Assembly: GCA_025463005.1 (NCBI GenBank)
Contig: JAOAPR010000216.1
Location: forward strand, 1 to 54,855
Length of the DNA: 54,855 bases
Reading direction: 5' to 3'
Source of the DNA: Bryobacterales bacterium
Lineage (GTDB): Bacteria > Acidobacteriota > Terriglobia > Bryobacterales > Bryobacteraceae
The position numbers were made by a program, and so were the translations under genes. Shown here piece by piece: positions 18,046 through 25,625 of this stretch. Under the pieces are notes generated by a model, which did not search any database, was not told the DNA's origin, and was given only the letters and a program-made list of their open reading frames with translations. Position 1 is the first letter of the stretch. Each line of letters starts with the position of its first letter.

Positions 18046-18374
18046 AGCCCGCCAAACCCGCGAAAGCTAAGAATCGCGCAAAAATCGCCCCAACTTTGCC
18101 GCACTACGACCTCCGATTGTATGTTGCGGGTCAGACTCCGCGATCCCTGCAGGCCCTGAGCAACTTGAAGCGAATTTGCGAGGAGCATCTTACCGGCCAC
18201 TACCGCGTAGAGGTCATCGATCTCCTTAAGAAACCGCAGTTGGCGGCCGGCGATCAAATTCTGGCGATTCCCACGCTGGTGCGGGCTATTCCCAAGCCGG
18301 CGCGAAAGATTATCGGGGATCTCTCCAATACCGAACGGGTTCTGGTCGGGCTCGACCTGCGGTCGGTGGGTTAA
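18042..18374 (+). CDS. kaiB: KaiB-like protein, cyanobacterial-type
   Basis: A 110-residue thioredoxin-like/fold-switching protein that in clocks binds the KaiC CI ring. A Lys/Ala-rich leader of about 22 residues precedes the conserved core [36 protein letters not shown] and the C-terminal block [18 protein letters not shown], which is nearly identical in pattern to cyanobacterial KaiB. The ATG sits inside the kaiC stop, so stoichiometric synthesis with KaiC is likely. The next gene encodes a second, more divergent KaiB. Confidence 0.92.
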   Translation: MKPAKPAKAKNRAKIAPTLPHYDLRLYVAGQTPRSLQALSNLKRICEEHLTGHYRVEVIDLLKKPQLAAGDQILAIPTLVRAIPKPARKIIGDLSNTERVLVGLDLRSVG

Positions 18375-18399
18375 CAGCCGTCGCTTTTAGGAGTGCGTT

Positions 18400-18711
18400 T
18401 TGCTCAAGAAGGATTCACAGCCAAGCAGGCGGCTCAACTGGACAGGCGGTCCGCATATGTTGCGACTGTACGTTGCCGGTTCGAGCCCGCGTTCTCTTCG
18501 CGCCGTCCAGAACGTGAAGCGCGTCTGCGAATCCGAACTTGCCGGCCATTATAATTTGGAGGTAGTCGACATTTACAAGGAGCCGCACCGCGCCACGGAA
18601 GATCAGATCGTCGCGATTCCTACCCTCATCAAGCAGGCCCCGGGCCTGGTTCGCCGCATGATCGGCGATTTATCCCAAACGGCTGTCTTGCGGTACGGTC
18701 TCGGATTATAA
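18400..18711 (+). CDS. Second KaiB-like protein, divergent
   Basis: A 103-residue KaiB-fold paralogue starting at a TTG (18400) with a TAGGAG ribosome site. It keeps LRLYVAGSSPRSLRAV, EVVDIYKEPHRATEDQIVAI and PTLIKQAPGL, but the end is RMIGDLSQTAVLRYGLGL, lacking the S-x-x-E-R-V-L-I/V-G pattern of the first copy. It could be a KaiB variant or a free-standing version of the KaiB-like sensor domain that SasA kinases carry at their N-terminus: the next gene is a histidine kinase lacking that domain. The start is 25 bases after the first kaiB stop. Confidence 0.88.
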   Translation: MLKKDSQPSRRLNWTGGPHMLRLYVAGSSPRSLRAVQNVKRVCESELAGHYNLEVVDIYKEPHRATEDQIVAIPTLIKQAPGLVRRMIGDLSQTAVLRYGLGL

Positions 18712-18721
18712 GGAGCATTTT

Positions 18722-20368
18722 TTGGTCGACGGGAGCCAAGCATCGAGTCCTCAAATGGCGGAGCAGGATCCTCGCATCGAGGATTTGCTCGCCCGGCTCG
18801 CGGAAGCCGAGGAGACTATTCGAGCGATCTATTCCGGCGAGGCGGACGCCGTCGTCGTTAACGATGCCTCCGGCCCGCGAGTGTACGCTCTCGAGGGCGC
18901 CGACCATCCCTACCGGGTCATGGTCGAACAAATGCACGAGGGTACGGTAACGCTCGACTGCGACCACGTGATCCTGTATTCAAATCCGCAGTTCGTGGAG
19001 ATGATGGGCGAGGCCTTTGAGTCAGTAACGGGATCCGAGTTCGCGCGGTTTCTGCCGCCCACCGATGCCAAACTTTTCACCGCGCTGGTGGAAGCCGCGG
19101 TGGTTCGCGGTCACGGTTCGGGTGAGCTTAATGTGCGTGCCGCGGATGGCACTCTGGTTCCTGTCCGTCTGTCTGTGACGCCGCTCAACGTTGCCGGAAT
19201 GCAAAACCTGTGCCTCCTGGTCAGCGATTTACGGGAGCAGCGTCGCAACGTGGCAATACTCAAGGAAGAGAGGCTTTCGCGGCTCATTCTCGAACAGGCC
19301 GCTGAAGCCATCGTCGTAATCGACCCTGAGGGAATCATCGTCCGGCGTAGCGAGTCCACCAGACGCCTCTCCAGCGGACCCGTGCTTATGTGTCCGTTCG
19401 ATCGGGTTTTCAGTCTGACCGTGAATGGGATCCCGTTCCAGACGGAACATATTCTGGCCGCGGCGCGAGCCGGTGAAAACATCACAGGCGTTGAAGTGAA
19501 GATGGTCCATCCCGACGGGAATGTTTCAGCCCTGCTGTTCAGTGCGAGCCCATTATCGTCCGAGGGGAACGAGTCGCTGGGGTCCGTCATCACGTTGACC
19601 GACATAACAGAGCGAAAACGCGCGGAAGAGGCTCTGGCCCGTCAGGCGGACGAGCTCGCACGTTCCAATAGCGATTTGCGCCAGTTCGCTTATTCCGCCA
19701 GCCACGATCTTCGTGAACCGCTGCGCCAGCTCGCCGTCTTCAGTGAATTACTGCAGGCGAAGTATCAGGACAAGCTGGCCGACGGAGCAAGCTTGCTAAT
19801 TCAGCATGCGGTGGACTCTGCCCATCGGATGGAAGGACTGCTCAAGGATCTGCTGGCCTATACGCAAGCGGCGGACGCACCGCAAGACATTGCCGCGCCG
19901 AGCGACACTGGCGACATCGTGCGAAAGACGCTGGCCATCTTTGAGTTTCAGATCGCCGAAAGCGGCGCGCAAGTAGAGTGCGACCCACTTCCCGTGCTCG
20001 ATGTGCACGAAGTGCACCTGACCCAGCTTTTTCAGAACCTGATCGGCAATGCGCTGAAATATCGCGGTCAGGCTCCGCCGCACATTCGTATTTCCGCCGA
20101 GCGCGCCGACGGAATGTGGAAGCTGGCCGTCGCCGACAACGGGATCGGCATCGATCCGGCTTACCAGCGCCAGGTCTTCGGACTCTTTCAACGCCTGCAC
20201 GGAGGCGGCAAGTACTCGGGCACCGGAATCGGATTGGCGATCTGCCAGAAAATTGTGCAACGCTACGGCGGGCGGATCTGGGTGGAATCAGAGCCGGGTC
20301 AAGGTTCGCGATTCATCTTTATGCTGCCCGGAGAAAAACGCGGAGAGAAATCCGAAGAGAAAAAATGA
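18722..20368 (+). CDS. PAS-domain sensor histidine kinase
   Basis: A soluble 548-residue kinase with no membrane segment. Residues 13-45 form a helical lead-in; two PAS domains follow (about 62-170 and 185-298, the second ending VITLTDITERKRAEEAL). The dimerisation/H-box is FAYSASHDLREPLRQL with phospho-acceptor H328; the ATPase domain carries NLIGNALKYR, DNGIGIDPAYQ and GTGIGLAICQKIV. This is the phytochrome-like ASHDLxEPLR subfamily that usually signals to small Rcp1-type receivers; such a receiver follows directly with an ATGA overlap. Start TTG 18722 with an AAGGAG ribosome site. It stands ten bases after the second kaiB. Confidence 0.92.
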   Translation: MVDGSQASSPQMAEQDPRIEDLLARLAEAEETIRAIYSGEADAVVVNDASGPRVYALEGADHPYRVMVEQMHEGTVTLDCDHVILYSNPQFVEMMGEAFESVTGSEFARFLPPTDAKLFTALVEAAVVRGHGSGELNVRAADGTLVPVRLSVTPLNVAGMQNLCLLVSDLREQRRNVAILKEERLSRLILEQAAEAIVVIDPEGIIVRRSESTRRLSSGPVLMCPFDRVFSLTVNGIPFQTEHILAAARAGENITGVEVKMVHPDGNVSALLFSASPLSSEGNESLGSVITLTDITERKRAEEALARQADELARSNSDLRQFAYSASHDLREPLRQLAVFSELLQAKYQDKLADGASLLIQHAVDSAHRMEGLLKDLLAYTQAADAPQDIAAPSDTGDIVRKTLAIFEFQIAESGAQVECDPLPVLDVHEVHLTQLFQNLIGNALKYRGQAPPHIRISAERADGMWKLAVADNGIGIDPAYQRQVFGLFQRLHGGGKYSGTGIGLAICQKIVQRYGGRIWVESEPGQGSRFIFMLPGEKRGEKSEEKK

Positions 20369-20802
20369 TGCGGAATGCCCTTGAAGAGCTTTCGTTACTG
20401 GTAGTAGAAGACAGTCCTGCCGACGTCTTTCTGGTGAAAGAAGCCATGAAAGAGGAAGGCCTGGGCTGTTACGTGGAAGTGGCCGACGACGGAGAAACGG
20501 CTATCCAGATCCTCGATCGCGTGGACGACGGGTCCAAGAACGCACCCAATCTCCTTCTACTGGACGTGAATGTGCCTCGCCAGAACGGAACCGAAGTCTT
20601 GGAACGGATTCGCCGGAGTCCGCGCTGCGGAACAACGCCGGTCGTGATGATGAGTACGTCCGACGAGCCATCCGAACGCAAGCGCGCTTTTGAGCTGGGC
20701 GCCACCGAATATTTCCGCAAGCCGTCGACTCTGGCTGAATTTATGCAGCTGGGTAAACTTGTCCGGCGCCTGCTTGAAGAGAATCACGGCACGGCGGCGT
20801 GA
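20365..20802 (+). CDS. Stand-alone response regulator receiver (Rcp1-like)
   Basis: A 145-residue receiver domain with no output domain. The acidic pocket is E15-D16 (VVEDSPAD), the phospho-acceptor D67 (LLLLDVNVPRQNG), followed by the switch MMSTSD and the Lys of YFRKPS. The Rcp1 pattern SPADVFLVKEAM matches receivers that pair with phytochrome-type kinases. ATGATG at 20365 overlaps the kinase stop, so kinase and receiver are made together. The open frame extending to 19978 is antisense-free noise in another frame of the kinase gene. Target unknown: without a DNA-binding part it must act by protein contact or phosphotransfer. Confidence 0.92.
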   Translation: MMRNALEELSLLVVEDSPADVFLVKEAMKEEGLGCYVEVADDGETAIQILDRVDDGSKNAPNLLLLDVNVPRQNGTEVLERIRRSPRCGTTPVVMMSTSDEPSERKRAFELGATEYFRKPSTLAEFMQLGKLVRRLLEENHGTAA

Positions 20803-20822
20803 AGGTTAAACGCAGGCCTCGG

Positions 20823-21617
20823 CTAGCCCACCAGCGGTGACTGGTAGTAATACTGGGCGCGTGCGATGATCTGATCAGCCTGTCCCGCCAGATTCTTTCT
20901 CAGCCATAGAATTATCGATTCTGCGGTCGGCATCACTGCCCAGCCGGGACGGTGGTTGGCTTTGATCAGGACCCGCAACGCCTCCGCTTTCGAACCGAGG
21001 ACCTCGTCCATCGAGCGAGTGAGCGCGGTTTCCAACGTGCCATTGGGTTGTGCTGGGACCAGATGGGTGTGCGTGCACAGCACACCGTCGAGATTGGACA
21101 CCTCGAATTCTTTTCCGAAGACGTCAATAGCGTACGCGCAGTACAAGCTGAAAGACGATTGCTCCAGGAGCTTATTCCATAGCTGTTCTAGGCGGATCGC
21201 GGCGGCGAATTGCCGCGCCTTCCAGAGGATTCCTACCATCTCCCCGTAGGCTCGCAAGCCTTCAGCGCCCATCGCCGGACCGACCTGCCGCATAGCGGCG
21301 CGTATCACGCTCTCAAAGCGCAGCCAATCCGGTTGGCCTGCGACCATGAACTGAGAGAGGGTGTGCTTGGCATCCCAGAAGATTAGCTGCTTGCTGCCCA
21401 GGAGTTCCGGAAGATCGGCGCCCAAATGATCCAGATGCTTGGAGAATAGTTCCTGATGTTCCGGCGTTGCGATAACTAATACACCCTCGCCGTGCCGCAG
21501 ACCTTCCCAAAGATAGTACCCGACGTTCTTGGTGAGAGCTACTTCGTTAGCCTCGTAAAGCTGCACAAAGTGGCCTCGGGAATGGGGTCGTTCGAGGAGT
21601 TTTTCCCAGGGTGACAC
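20823..21617 (-). CDS. MEDS-domain protein (DcmR-type sensor)
   Basis: A 264-residue soluble protein. Residues 15-175 match the MEDS domain: HFVQLYEANEVALTKNVGYYL, GEGVLVIATPEHQELF, and MRAYGEMVGILWKA-like core (LRAYGEMVGILWKARQF), ending SLYCAYAIDVF. MEDS domains are proposed to bind small hydrocarbon-derived ligands and often sit near histidine kinases. The C-terminal 70 residues (TRSMDEVLGSKAEALRVLI) have no named domain. The start is a GTG at 21617. It faces the kai cluster tail to tail, 20 bases away, and is the last of three leftward signalling genes. Confidence 0.85.
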   Translation of the reverse strand: MSPWEKLLERPHSRGHFVQLYEANEVALTKNVGYYLWEGLRHGEGVLVIATPEHQELFSKHLDHLGADLPELLGSKQLIFWDAKHTLSQFMVAGQPDWLRFESVIRAAMRQVGPAMGAEGLRAYGEMVGILWKARQFAAAIRLEQLWNKLLEQSSFSLYCAYAIDVFGKEFEVSNLDGVLCTHTHLVPAQPNGTLETALTRSMDEVLGSKAEALRVLIKANHRPGWAVMPTAESIILWLRKNLAGQADQIIARAQYYYQSPLVG

Positions 21618-21666
21618 GTGCGCTACCCGTACCTATTCTAGCGCAGGCCGTGGTCGCAGGCGTGCC

Positions 21667-22110
21667 CTAAGATTCGCTGATATTCGGCGGAAGAAAGCGT
21701 TTGATAAGCTGCCCAAGCGCCATATACGCGGCCAGGTCCTTGGGCTTTTGGAAGTACGCATCTGCGCCCAGATACTCCACTGCAGCGCGATCTGCTTCCG
21801 CCGTGGAGGAGGTCACCACGATCACCGGCGTGCGCTTACAGTGCGAGCCACTGCGAAGTTGTCGCAATATCTCAATGCCGTCAACCCTCGGCACGTTCAA
21901 GTCCAGCAGCACCAGGGCAGGACACGCAGGCTTCTCGCCGCCCGCAAGCGCTTGCAAATACAGCAGCGCGTCCTGTCCGTTTCTCACGATGCGGAGATCG
22001 ATATTCAGTCCGCTGGCTTCAATCACTTTCCTGATGACGAATACGTCGGTCTGATTGTCTTCCACCAGCAATACGGTGGGGAGCCGACCTGGTGAACCGC
22101 TCCCGGGCAA
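21667..22110 (-). CDS. Stand-alone response regulator receiver (second copy)
   Basis: A receiver of about 147 residues, paralogous in type to the one ending at 20802. Pocket VLLVEDNQTDVFVI, phospho-acceptor D70 in VLLDLNVPRVDG, switch VVTSST and Lys in YFQKPKD. No output domain. The start is uncertain: no ATG lies between the kinase stop and the receiver core; a TTG at 22110 is the best candidate, and an ATT at 22140 overlapping the kinase stop is another. It follows the GAF/PAS/GAF kinase and precedes the MEDS gene. Confidence 0.85.
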   Translation of the reverse strand: MPGSGSPGRLPTVLLVEDNQTDVFVIRKVIEASGLNIDLRIVRNGQDALLYLQALAGGEKPACPALVLLDLNVPRVDGIEILRQLRSGSHCKRTPVIVVTSSTAEADRAAVEYLGADAYFQKPKDLAAYMALGQLIKRFLPPNISES

Positions 22111-22135
22111 GTCCTCGGAGTTCGATCGTTCGCCG

Positions 22136-24349
22136 CTAATGGGTGCGCGAGGGAATCGAGAAGCAGAAGGTGGATCCTCGTCCGGGCTCAGAGTGCTCAA
22201 GCCAGATGCGGCCGCCGTATTGCTCCACCACGCGTTGACAGATCGCCAGGCCGATGCCGCTTCCCGGGTACTCGTCGCGGCCATGCAGCCGTTTAAAGAG
22301 GCCGAAAATTCGCTCGGCGTACTTCGATTCAATCCCGATGCCGTTGTCAGCCACGGAGAACACACACCAGCCGTCCCGTTCATCGGCTGTGACATGGACA
22401 CGACAAACCTCCTCACTCCGATACTTAATGGCGTTACCGATCAGGTTCTGAAAAACCTGCGCCAGCCGGCTTTCGTGAATGGCGACCATCGGCAACTTGC
22501 CCGCGGTGACGGTTGCACCCGTCTGCTCGATGGTCCCCAGCAAGCCTGTTAAAACGTTGGCGAGGACCTGCGCCGAGTCGACGTAAGGCGGAGACCCTTC
22601 CTCATATTTCGTCGCCCTGGTATACGCGAGAAGATCCTCGATCAGGACACTCATACGGTTGGAAGCGGCGAGGATGTTCGTCAGGAACATGCTGTCTTCG
22701 CCTTTAAGTTGCTGTCCCCACTCCCGTTCGATGAGCTGCGCCGAAATCGAGATGGTCCGCAGTGGCTCTTGCAAGTCGTGACTCGCTGAGTAAGCGAACA
22801 TCTCCAGGTCCTGATTGGTGCGCCGCAGTTCTTCGTTTGACCGCTTGAGTTCCGATTGGGCCCATTGCGCCTGCTCGAACAGGCGAGCATTATCCATGGC
22901 GATCGACGCTTGCGCGGCCAGGCCGGCAATTACCGCTTCGTGGGTCTCGGTGAATCTCCCGGGTGCGGAATGACCGAAGAAAAGTCCGCCCAACACTTCC
23001 CTTGACTGCGCGATGACAGGTGCAGCGAGGTAGCTGCGGACCGGCACGTGCCCTTTCGGCATGCCATGGTATGGCGGATTCTTGCCGTACCGGGGATCCT
23101 GAGTCACGTCTTCACAGCGAAAGACGGCTTCGCCACGAAAGGTTGCACCAAAGAGATCCGTGTTGCGGGGCATCGGAAAGCTCGCAAACGCTTCCCGCGG
23201 CACCCCCGAAAGCGAGTACAGCATGTAGGATTCGCCCTTCTCGTTGGTCACGTTGTGAAAGAACGCGCCGAACTCCGCTCCTACCAGCGTCGTTGCGATG
23301 TCGGTCACTTCTTGGACCAGCTTCTCAATATCCAGTTGTGCCGCCAGACGCGGAGCCACGCGATTGAGCAGCTCAGCAGTCCGGCGCGCTTCCTGCTCTC
23401 GCGAGTGGAGCAATGCACGTTCCTGCTCAGCGCGCCTGCGATCGGAAATATCGCGCGCTATCTTCGACGCCCCCACAATCTCACCCGCCGCATTGCGGAC
23501 CGGCGATACGGTGAGAGCGACATCAATGACTTGCCCGTCCTTTCTCCGCCGCCGCGTCTCATAATGCTCAACACGATCCCCCGCCTTTATCTTGGCGAGG
23601 ATTGCTGGCATCTCATCCAGGCGCTCCGGTGCCGCTAGCATAGCCACCGGTTTGCCAACCGCTTCATCAGCGGTGTAGCCAAAAAGGCGCTCCGCGCCGC
23701 TGTTCCAACTGGTGATGATTCCGTTTAAGTCTTTGCTGACGATCGCGTCGTCTGAGTTCTCCACAATCGCCGCCAGGCGCTGCTCGCTGCGAGTGCGGGC
23801 AAGCTCTGCGCGTTTGTGTTCTGTGGCTAACGCCACGTGCGCGGCGATGGCGCTTGCGATCTCGAGTTCCTCCGTCACGCATTCATGTGGCTCCGCATAG
23901 TACAGCATGAACTTGCCGAAGACACCGGCGTCAAGCGCCAGGGGCACGAATACCAGGGCGCGGATTTCTTCCCGCCGCAACACGTCCCCGTATGCAGCGA
24001 GAGCACCCTCCAGCAGGACGTCGGGCACTACGATCGGCTCCGCGGTCCGGGTTCCTCGCGGCCAGGGGCAGTGTCCCGTGACTGCCTCCTGGTATTCGGG
24101 GGACAGGCCTCGGGAAGCCTTGAAGCGGATGACACCATCCTCATCGAATAGCAGAATCGCCGCACGATCCGCTCCCGTCGCATCGAGCAAACTGGTCAGG
24201 GCGGCCTCGTATACGTCTTCTAGAGCACTAGCGCGGCTCAATGCCGCGAGGAGTTGGTATAGCGACCGGAAACGCTCCGCTCCGCTGGCCCAACCTGGCT
24301 GCGCAACGATCCCCATCGCTACAATGTTATCGCGCCCGCATAAGCACAT
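22136..24349 (-). CDS. GAF-PAS-GAF sensor histidine kinase
   Basis: A soluble 737-residue kinase. Order: GAF about 25-180 (ATGADRAAILLFDEDG), PAS 190-305 (VENSDDAIVSKDLNGIITSW), GAF 330-490 (VGAEFGAFFHNV; SYLAAPVIAQSREVLGGLFF), helical linker, H-box AYSASHDLQEPLR with H524, ATPase domain with NLIGNAIKYR, DNGIGIESKYAERIFGLF and GSGIGLAICQRVV. The last 200 residues are closely similar to the kinase at 18722-20368, so the two are paralogues of one subfamily. No haem or bilin cysteine is evident. The start may be M1 at 24349 or M12 at 24316; neither has a good ribosome site. The receiver gene follows. Confidence 0.92.
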   Translation of the reverse strand: MCLCGRDNIVAMGIVAQPGWASGAERFRSLYQLLAALSRASALEDVYEAALTSLLDATGADRAAILLFDEDGVIRFKASRGLSPEYQEAVTGHCPWPRGTRTAEPIVVPDVLLEGALAAYGDVLRREEIRALVFVPLALDAGVFGKFMLYYAEPHECVTEELEIASAIAAHVALATEHKRAELARTRSEQRLAAIVENSDDAIVSKDLNGIITSWNSGAERLFGYTADEAVGKPVAMLAAPERLDEMPAILAKIKAGDRVEHYETRRRRKDGQVIDVALTVSPVRNAAGEIVGASKIARDISDRRRAEQERALLHSREQEARRTAELLNRVAPRLAAQLDIEKLVQEVTDIATTLVGAEFGAFFHNVTNEKGESYMLYSLSGVPREAFASFPMPRNTDLFGATFRGEAVFRCEDVTQDPRYGKNPPYHGMPKGHVPVRSYLAAPVIAQSREVLGGLFFGHSAPGRFTETHEAVIAGLAAQASIAMDNARLFEQAQWAQSELKRSNEELRRTNQDLEMFAYSASHDLQEPLRTISISAQLIEREWGQQLKGEDSMFLTNILAASNRMSVLIEDLLAYTRATKYEEGSPPYVDSAQVLANVLTGLLGTIEQTGATVTAGKLPMVAIHESRLAQVFQNLIGNAIKYRSEEVCRVHVTADERDGWCVFSVADNGIGIESKYAERIFGLFKRLHGRDEYPGSGIGLAICQRVVEQYGGRIWLEHSEPGRGSTFCFSIPSRTH

Positions 24350-24496
24350 TTGCTAAACGCTAGGGCACTCCCCAGTTGTAGGTTGGTTTCGTATTGATTA
24401 ATTTGAAAACGGGTAGTCGTTGGAACGCCAGTTGCGTTCACCAGACCACCCAATTCTGTCGTTCAACTCTTTTGTGTACACCGGGAGGTTAGGTTT

Positions 24497-24781
24497 ATGC
24501 CAAAGAATGTTGAGTCGGCCCAATTTGATTCACAACGGATTCTTGACACCCTCCGCACCGAGCTAAAGGCAGCCCAGGAGCGGAGAGATAGCGCCTTCAA
24601 ACGCTACGCTGAGGCTCTGCGGACTCATAACGCTCGCCGGAATGGACACGGCACGGACGCATTGAGACGAGCATATTTCGAATACAACCGGAGCCAACAA
24701 GAGGTGCTCGATGCAGTTGTGAAGCTTAACGCACATCTGCTTAAGAATGGGTTTTCGCAGCGAAACCATCGGCCCAAGTGA
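24497..24781 (+). CDS. Small helical hypothetical protein
   Basis: A 94-residue, highly charged protein predicted to be two long helices (TLRTELKAAQERRDSAFKR; YFEYNRSQQEVLDAVVKL). No domain recognised, no signal, no Cys. A GGGAGG ribosome site lies nine bases before the ATG, which supports a real gene. It is divergent from the GAF/PAS kinase and monocistronic, ending at a strong hairpin. Confidence 0.7.
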   Translation: MPKNVESAQFDSQRILDTLRTELKAAQERRDSAFKRYAEALRTHNARRNGHGTDALRRAYFEYNRSQQEVLDAVVKLNAHLLKNGFSQRNHRPK

Positions 24782-24805
24782 ATGCGTAATAGGTCAGTGC
24801 GCAAC

Positions 24806-24832
24806 GTGGGGCTGGTTGAAAACCTGCCCCAC
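24806..24832. terminator. Bidirectional-type hairpin between convergent genes
   Basis: GTGGGGC-t-GGTT, loop GAA, AACC-t-GCCCCAC: 11 paired bases with one T/T mismatch. It sits between the helical small gene and the BON lipoprotein gene, both of which end here. There is no long T tract on either strand. Confidence 0.6.
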
Positions 24833-24857
24833 ACAAATTGCCCCTGTACCCTACGCG

Positions 24858-25403
24858 CTAGTGCGTTGAGGTCGCTTTTTGGTTCTTCACCTCAAGCTTG
24901 TTGACTACCTGCTGGACGTTAGGCACACGCGCCGCGATTTGCTCGGAGGCCGAACGGGTGGTTTGCGAGTTCACGTCGCCGGTCAATGTCACCACCCCAT
25001 TCTTGACGTCGTACTTTACGTTGTCGTGCAGCGAATTTTGCAGAAGTGCGGCGTCCAGATTCTTCTTGATTCCGTCATCCAGGTCGGAGTTGATGTTCTT
25101 GGCCACGCTTTCCGACCCTCGCGGCAGAACAGCGATTTCATTGGCGACCACCTGTCCTCCGGCTAGTGACCTCGCAATGGACTCCGCACGCATCTTGTCA
25201 CTGTCGTCGGGGACATTGCCTTTGAGTGTGACGACGCTTTTGTCGCGATCCTGGCTGACCGAGACGTCCTTCAGTCCGGCCTGGTTTAAGGAATCACGGA
25301 TCGTGCCCGTGACATCCGGTGCCTTGGCTGGCGTCGAGCACGCGGCTAGAAGTACGAAAGCGGCCGGTGCGATTTCAAACAAACGTAGCGAAAAATGTGT
25401 CAT
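24858..25403 (-). CDS. BON-domain lipoprotein
   Basis: A 181-residue exported protein. The signal peptide ends in the lipobox LLAAC with lipid-accepting C22. Two BON domains follow (about 32-95, IRDSLNQAGLKDVSVSQDRDKSVVTLKG in parts; and 110-170, LHDNVKYDVKNGVVTLTGDV). BON domains bind phospholipids and help maintain the envelope in OsmY/DolP-type proteins, so a periplasmic envelope-stress role is likely. A good AGGAGG ribosome site precedes the ATG. Transcribed towards the hairpin at 24806. Confidence 0.88.
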   Translation of the reverse strand: MTHFSLRLFEIAPAAFVLLAACSTPAKAPDVTGTIRDSLNQAGLKDVSVSQDRDKSVVTLKGNVPDDSDKMRAESIARSLAGGQVVANEIAVLPRGSESVAKNINSDLDDGIKKNLDAALLQNSLHDNVKYDVKNGVVTLTGDVNSQTTRSASEQIAARVPNVQQVVNKLEVKNQKATSTH

Positions 25404-25625
25404 GTTTCCTCCTGTACACCCTGGAGTTGCAAAGCACGCAAAGGGCCGCTTCTTATACCGGCTTTATTTTCATGGTCGTAAGATTTGCGTGCTCCCTTCG
25501 GCCGGTTAAGATTCTTTTGTCCGGCCCAAGTTCTTGTGTTTAGGCAACTTCTACGTCGGTATTATGCCTGCAAGAGATATTGCGGAACGCGCCTCCTCAA
25601 ATGGGGCGTTTATAGGAGGAAAAGC

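Noticed and set aside
21667-22416. 249-residue version of the second receiver
   Set aside because: The N-terminal 90 residues are another frame of the kinase gene; only the receiver part is coding.
25586-25610. Hairpin before the LPXTG-like protein gene
   Set aside because: The AACGCGCC/GGGGCGTT arms contain a mismatch and have no supporting context; too weak to list.
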